Shown here: positions 61,413 to 64,000 of the stretch, piece after piece
Numbering within the stretch: the first letter of the stretch is position 1
Layout of the letters: each line of letters starts with the position of its first letter
NCBI GenBank assembly: GCA_947624285.1
Contig: CANQJS010000005.1
Location: 21,036 to 85,035, forward strand
Direction of reading: 5' to 3'
DNA from: an uncultured Clostridia bacterium
Lineage (GTDB): Bacteria > Bacillota > Clostridia > Oscillospirales > Acutalibacteraceae
Length of the DNA stretch: 64,000 nucleotides
Position numbers and translations under genes: made by a program
The notes under the pieces: generated by a model
What the model saw: the letters and a program-made list of their open reading frames with translations, nothing else
Databases searched by the model: none
Told to the model about the DNA's origin: nothing

Positions 61413-62062
61413 TTCAGATCTCCTTCATTTGCTACACGGGCAAGCTGTAGTACTGTTTTTTTATTGTAGTATCTGTAAGCAAGGGAAAGCAAACGGTCAT
61501 ACCCAAGTCCGGCTTGCCGGATATACTCCGCTAACAGAGCATATGGATGTGCAGCATCAACAGGAGCTTTATCCAGCAAGTCCAAAATATCAAGGAATTG
61601 CAATTCCAATTTGTTGCTCCCTGTCACCTTTGTTTTAGGTGGGCGTATCAAAACCCCAAGTCTGCCGTCCGTCCGAGTGCAATTAGTGGCTCTGTTAGTT
61701 GCAATGCACCTTTCTCTCGGAAGTTGTGTAGTCAATCCCATACGATAAAGCATAGAATATCCTGTTTCATAACCGATGTCTGGTAAAATGTATTTATCGG
61801 CTATCAGGCGTTCTGTGTCGATCCCAGCCTCACCAAATGGCGTAAGAGCCGTTAAATAATAGATACCCTTTTGATAAAATCGAAGCATAGGAACCGCTTT
61901 ATTGTCCATAATTCGTTTAAAAGCAACCGAAGTCGCAGCTGCCGCTTCTTTTTCCTGTAATCCGTATTGCCCTGCAAGCTTCACAGCAATGTTACCCGTA
62001 TAGATCGGTTGCCCGGTTTCATAGCACAATAACTGTTTCCGTATAAATTCTATATATGTCAA
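61409..62062 (-). CDS. AbiEi-type antitoxin / regulator
   Basis: 217 residues from a TTG start at 62062, chosen because AAAGGAGG lies 8 bases before it; the track start is 23 codons upstream without a site. The N-terminal winged-helix-like region (FIRKQLLCYETGQPIYTGNIA) and the GYETGYSMLYRMGLTTQLP block match AbiEi antitoxins, which repress their own operon and neutralise AbiEii. The antitoxin frame is intact although its toxin appears broken. A consensus promoter with nearby inverted ATGCGA/TCGCAT half-sites lies upstream. Confidence 0.8.
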   Translation of the reverse strand: MTYIEFIRKQLLCYETGQPIYTGNIAVKLAGQYGLQEKEAAAATSVAFKRIMDNKAVPMLRFYQKGIYYLTALTPFGEAGIDTERLIADKYILPDIGYETGYSMLYRMGLTTQLPRERCIATNRATNCTRTDGRLGVLIRPPKTKVTGSNKLELQFLDILDLLDKAPVDAAHPYALLAEYIRQAGLGYDRLLSLAYRYYNKKTVLQLARVANEGDLK

Positions 62063-62119
62063 TTTAAACGCCTCCTTTTGATATATTATATGCGAAATAT
62101 TTTTATTTATACCGTTATT

Positions 62120-62147
62120 ATTATATCGCATTTAACATTTTTGTCAA
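62120..62147 (-). promoter_or_regulatory. Promoter of the abiE operon with inverted half-sites
   Basis: Minus strand: TTGACA, 16-bp spacer, TATAAT. ATGCGA before the -10 and TCGCAT about 36 bases further on form inverted half-sites flanking the start region, a plausible AbiEi operator. Confidence 0.75.
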
Positions 62148-62354
62148 TATTCCAGGCGGTGTCGGGTGGATTTTTTTCCTTTTAATTTTGACAATTTTGC
62201 AAAATCATCTTGACAACCCATTATAAAAAAGACTAAAAGGAACGGTAGAATCTAAACAAAAAAAGGCAAGGGAGCGTTGTTCAGGACTCTTCCAATAAAA
62301 CAGTATCTAAACAATACTGATAAAGGGTAACTACCAAACAGGGGTGCAACAAAT

Positions 62355-62393
62355 AAAAAAAGAGTATTGAATGAATGTTTCAATACTCTTTTT
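62355..62393. terminator. Bidirectional terminator upstream of abiE
   Basis: AAAAAGAGTATTGAA and TTCAATACTCTTTTT around a short loop: a perfect stem of about 15 bp with A/T runs on both sides. The rest of 62148-62495 has no supportable gene. Confidence 0.88.
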
Positions 62394-62431
62394 AGCGAAT
62401 TTTGCAATTGTAAATCCAAGCAATCAAAAAG

Positions 62432-62462
62432 GAAAAAGCCCCCTGCTTGCGCAAGAGGCTTA
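62432..62462 (-). terminator. Hairpin terminator after the recombinase gene
   Basis: Minus strand: AAGCCTCTTGC GCAAGCAGGGGGCTT followed by TTTCCTTTTT; the stem has G-U pairs and a bulge. Confidence 0.65.
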
Positions 62463-62495
62463 TTTGGTGGCTCACGAAGGCGTACTATTAAACCC

Positions 62496-64000
62496 CTATG
62501 CAACTTTTAACTCATTCGCTTCAGCATAATTTTTAATAAAGCCAACTTTATATCTAATGCTGATGCGTTCGGCTGCGCCCGTTTCCTTTACATACACTTT
62601 ATCAATGATTGAGGCAAAATCGGAAGCAGTCGGAGATTTACAATTATTTATTTCGATAAGAGTATTTATCCAACTTCTCACATAAGACTCGCTTATGCTC
62701 GTCTTTTTTATGATTTTATCACAAGAATCAATCATTTGCAATAATTCATCAAGCTCTTTATTATATTTTTCACTCATTATTGCAAACATTTGCTTAGTTA
62801 TTACATTGTTAATCTTATCATTATATAGATCGTCCATAGTTTGCTCAATCATTTTCACTCGGCTATTATATTTAATCATTTTATTTTTAGCACTATTGGA
62901 CTCACTTAGATTGTTTCTAAGGATATTTTGCATTATGTTTTTGAAAAACAGATTTTTGTTTTTGTAATATTCTCTGACAATTTCAGCTATATCTTCATTT
63001 ATTAGCTCAAGCAAATGATCTTCCCTTATAAAGTGCGAAGAACAGGTAGAGCTACCTGAATTGTTGTATTTGGCGCAGCGATAACAGCGTTTGTTATGTT
63101 TTATAGTTGCGGCGAGCTTTCCACCGCAATCGTTACAAACGAGCAAGCCCGAAAAGAGAATAGGCAGTCTTTCTCCCGATTTTCTTTGTCTGTTTCTGTG
63201 CTGATCGCTATTTAGCGCCTGTTCGGTCGCAATTCTTAAATTCTCATCAATTATGGCTTCGTGAGTACCATATACAACGATCTGCTCTTTCTTGTCAACA
63301 AATCGTCTTTGCTTTAGTTTATATGATACATTTTCGCGTTTGTGCTGTACCATATTGCCAAAATAAACCTCATTTTTTAAAATTTCGTATATTGAATGTG
63401 AAGTCCACGCCGAGCCTTTATATTCTTTACCTAATTTTTGGCACCTATAAGTCATTGGGGAAAGGATATTATTCTTGTTTAAATTCTCGGCTATTTCTCT
63501 GCCGCTTTTGCCCTTTGAAAATTCAATAAAAATATGCTTCACAACCTCTGCCGCCTCTTTATCAACGATCAATTTGTGTTTGTCAAGAGGTGACTTGCTA
63601 TATCCGTATGGAGCATATGAGCCGACAAATAGTCCTTGCTTTGCAGATGCCTTGAGAGAGCTTCGGATCTTTTTGGATATGTCTTTTACATAATATTCGT
63701 TGAACAGCAGCTTAAAATCTGCAACATCGTTGTCATCTATTCCACCTTTGGTGTCAACATTATCGTTTATCGCTATGAAGCGAACACCTTTTGACGGGAA
63801 TATTTCGTCTTTGAGTTCCCCTACCCTTGTTGTGTTTCGTCCTAATCGGGACAAATCCTTAACTATTACGCAATTTATTCTTCCGATGTTAATATCAAAC
63901 ATCATATCTGAAAATCCAGGTCTGTCAAATAATGAGGTGTGATAGCGATAGCGGCAAAAAGCTAATAAAATCAATGGTTTTGCGGACAGCGGATAGACAG
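62496..64000 (-). CDS. Large serine recombinase, 5' end outside the window
   Basis: At least 500 residues of a large serine integrase/recombinase, typical of integrative elements and phages of Clostridia. Visible: the end of the resolvase domain (FDRPGFSDMMFDI, VIVKDLSRLGRN), the recombinase domain (APYGYSKSP, IFIEFSKGKSGREIAENLN), the zinc ribbon (CNDCGGKL ... CYRCAKYNNSGSSTCSSHFI) and a C-terminal coiled coil. The frame is open to the edge, so the track's start at 63974 is not a true start. The catalytic Ser region is outside the window. The residues just before DRPGF look unlike the usual GYSGT-type sequence. Confidence 0.85.
   Translation of the reverse strand, partial: VYPLSAKPLILLAFCRYRYHTSLFDRPGFSDMMFDINIGRINCVIVKDLSRLGRNTTRVGELKDEIFPSKGVRFIAINDNVDTKGGIDDNDVADFKLLFNEYYVKDISKKIRSSLKASAKQGLFVGSYAPYGYSKSPLDKHKLIVDKEAAEVVKHIFIEFSKGKSGREIAENLNKNNILSPMTYRCQKLGKEYKGSAWTSHSIYEILKNEVYFGNMVQHKRENVSYKLKQRRFVDKKEQIVVYGTHEAIIDENLRIATEQALNSDQHRNRQRKSGERLPILFSGLLVCNDCGGKLAATIKHNKRCYRCAKYNNSGSSTCSSHFIREDHLLELINEDIAEIVREYYKNKNLFFKNIMQNILRNNLSESNSAKNKMIKYNSRVKMIEQTMDDLYNDKINNVITKQMFAIMSEKYNKELDELLQMIDSCDKIIKKTSISESYVRSWINTLIEINNCKSPTASDFASIIDKVYVKETGAAERISIRYKVGFIKNYAEANELKVA

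Noticed and set aside
62252-62503. 83-aa minus-strand ORF after the recombinase gene
   Set aside because: It spans two terminator hairpins and has no recognisable features.

Overview
The window is about 64 kb of a low-to-moderate GC Gram-positive chromosome. Most likely it is a gut-type Clostridia (Oscillospirales/Ruminococcaceae-like) genome. The evidence is the Firmicutes housekeeping order tig-clpP-clpX-lon-ysxC and rplS-ylqF-rnhB-yraN, a YerC/YecD TrpR-like regulator, RNase J, sigma-A-type promoters with 16-17 bp spacers, AGGAGG-type ribosome sites, and a sortase-like wall-anchored protein. The genus is inference; no rRNA is present. Almost everything lies on the minus strand.

Layout. 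1-1.5 kb (+): the tail of a UPF0237 ACT-domain gene and a UPF0210/DUF711 gene with a terminator. 1.5-2 kb (-): five tRNAs (Val, Asp, Phe, Gly, Cys) behind one promoter. 2-14 kb (-): yerC-methyltransferase-hslO, a carboxylesterase, lon-engB-lysA, clpX, clpP, tig and a phosphoesterase. 14-30 kb: a DUF1540 mini-protein (+), then thrC, yraN, rnhB, ylqF, rplS, a split radical-SAM pair, an M50 protease, ruvX, PBP1A, an exonuclease, secG and parC/parE, all minus. Between secG and parC a plus-strand transcript carries a tiny hydrophobic ORF whose ribosome site pairs with its own 3' end.

30-38 kb (-): two large secreted proteins. One has a Big2 domain, near-identical CxxC repeats and Fn3 domains; the other is a right-handed beta-helix with Fn3 domains and an M14 carboxypeptidase. 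They share a block of about 0.9 kb at roughly 99% identity. 38-40 kb (+): a PadR regulator with a clear operator, overlapping a fusion of FMN-reductase, SCP2-like and membrane domains.

40-53.7 kb: the rnjA-rplI-dnaB-tilS-ftsH operon (-), rnhA (+) followed by a hairpin-rich intergenic element, a divergent pair (membrane protein / ROK kinase), and alr-fliB-GH30 (-). 53.9-59.3 kb (-): a 1791-residue surface protein with about 24 CxxC repeats and an SPNTG anchor. 59.7-64 kb (-): an AT-rich accessory block with a MNT/HEPN pair, an AbiE system whose toxin gene looks broken, and a large serine recombinase cut by the window edge.

The core genes cover protein quality control, RNA processing, ribosome assembly, replication and wall synthesis. 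The most interesting material is the surface-protein family with its CxxC repeats, the fold-back mini-ORF transcript, the hairpin array after rnhA, and the decayed defence/mobile region at the right end.
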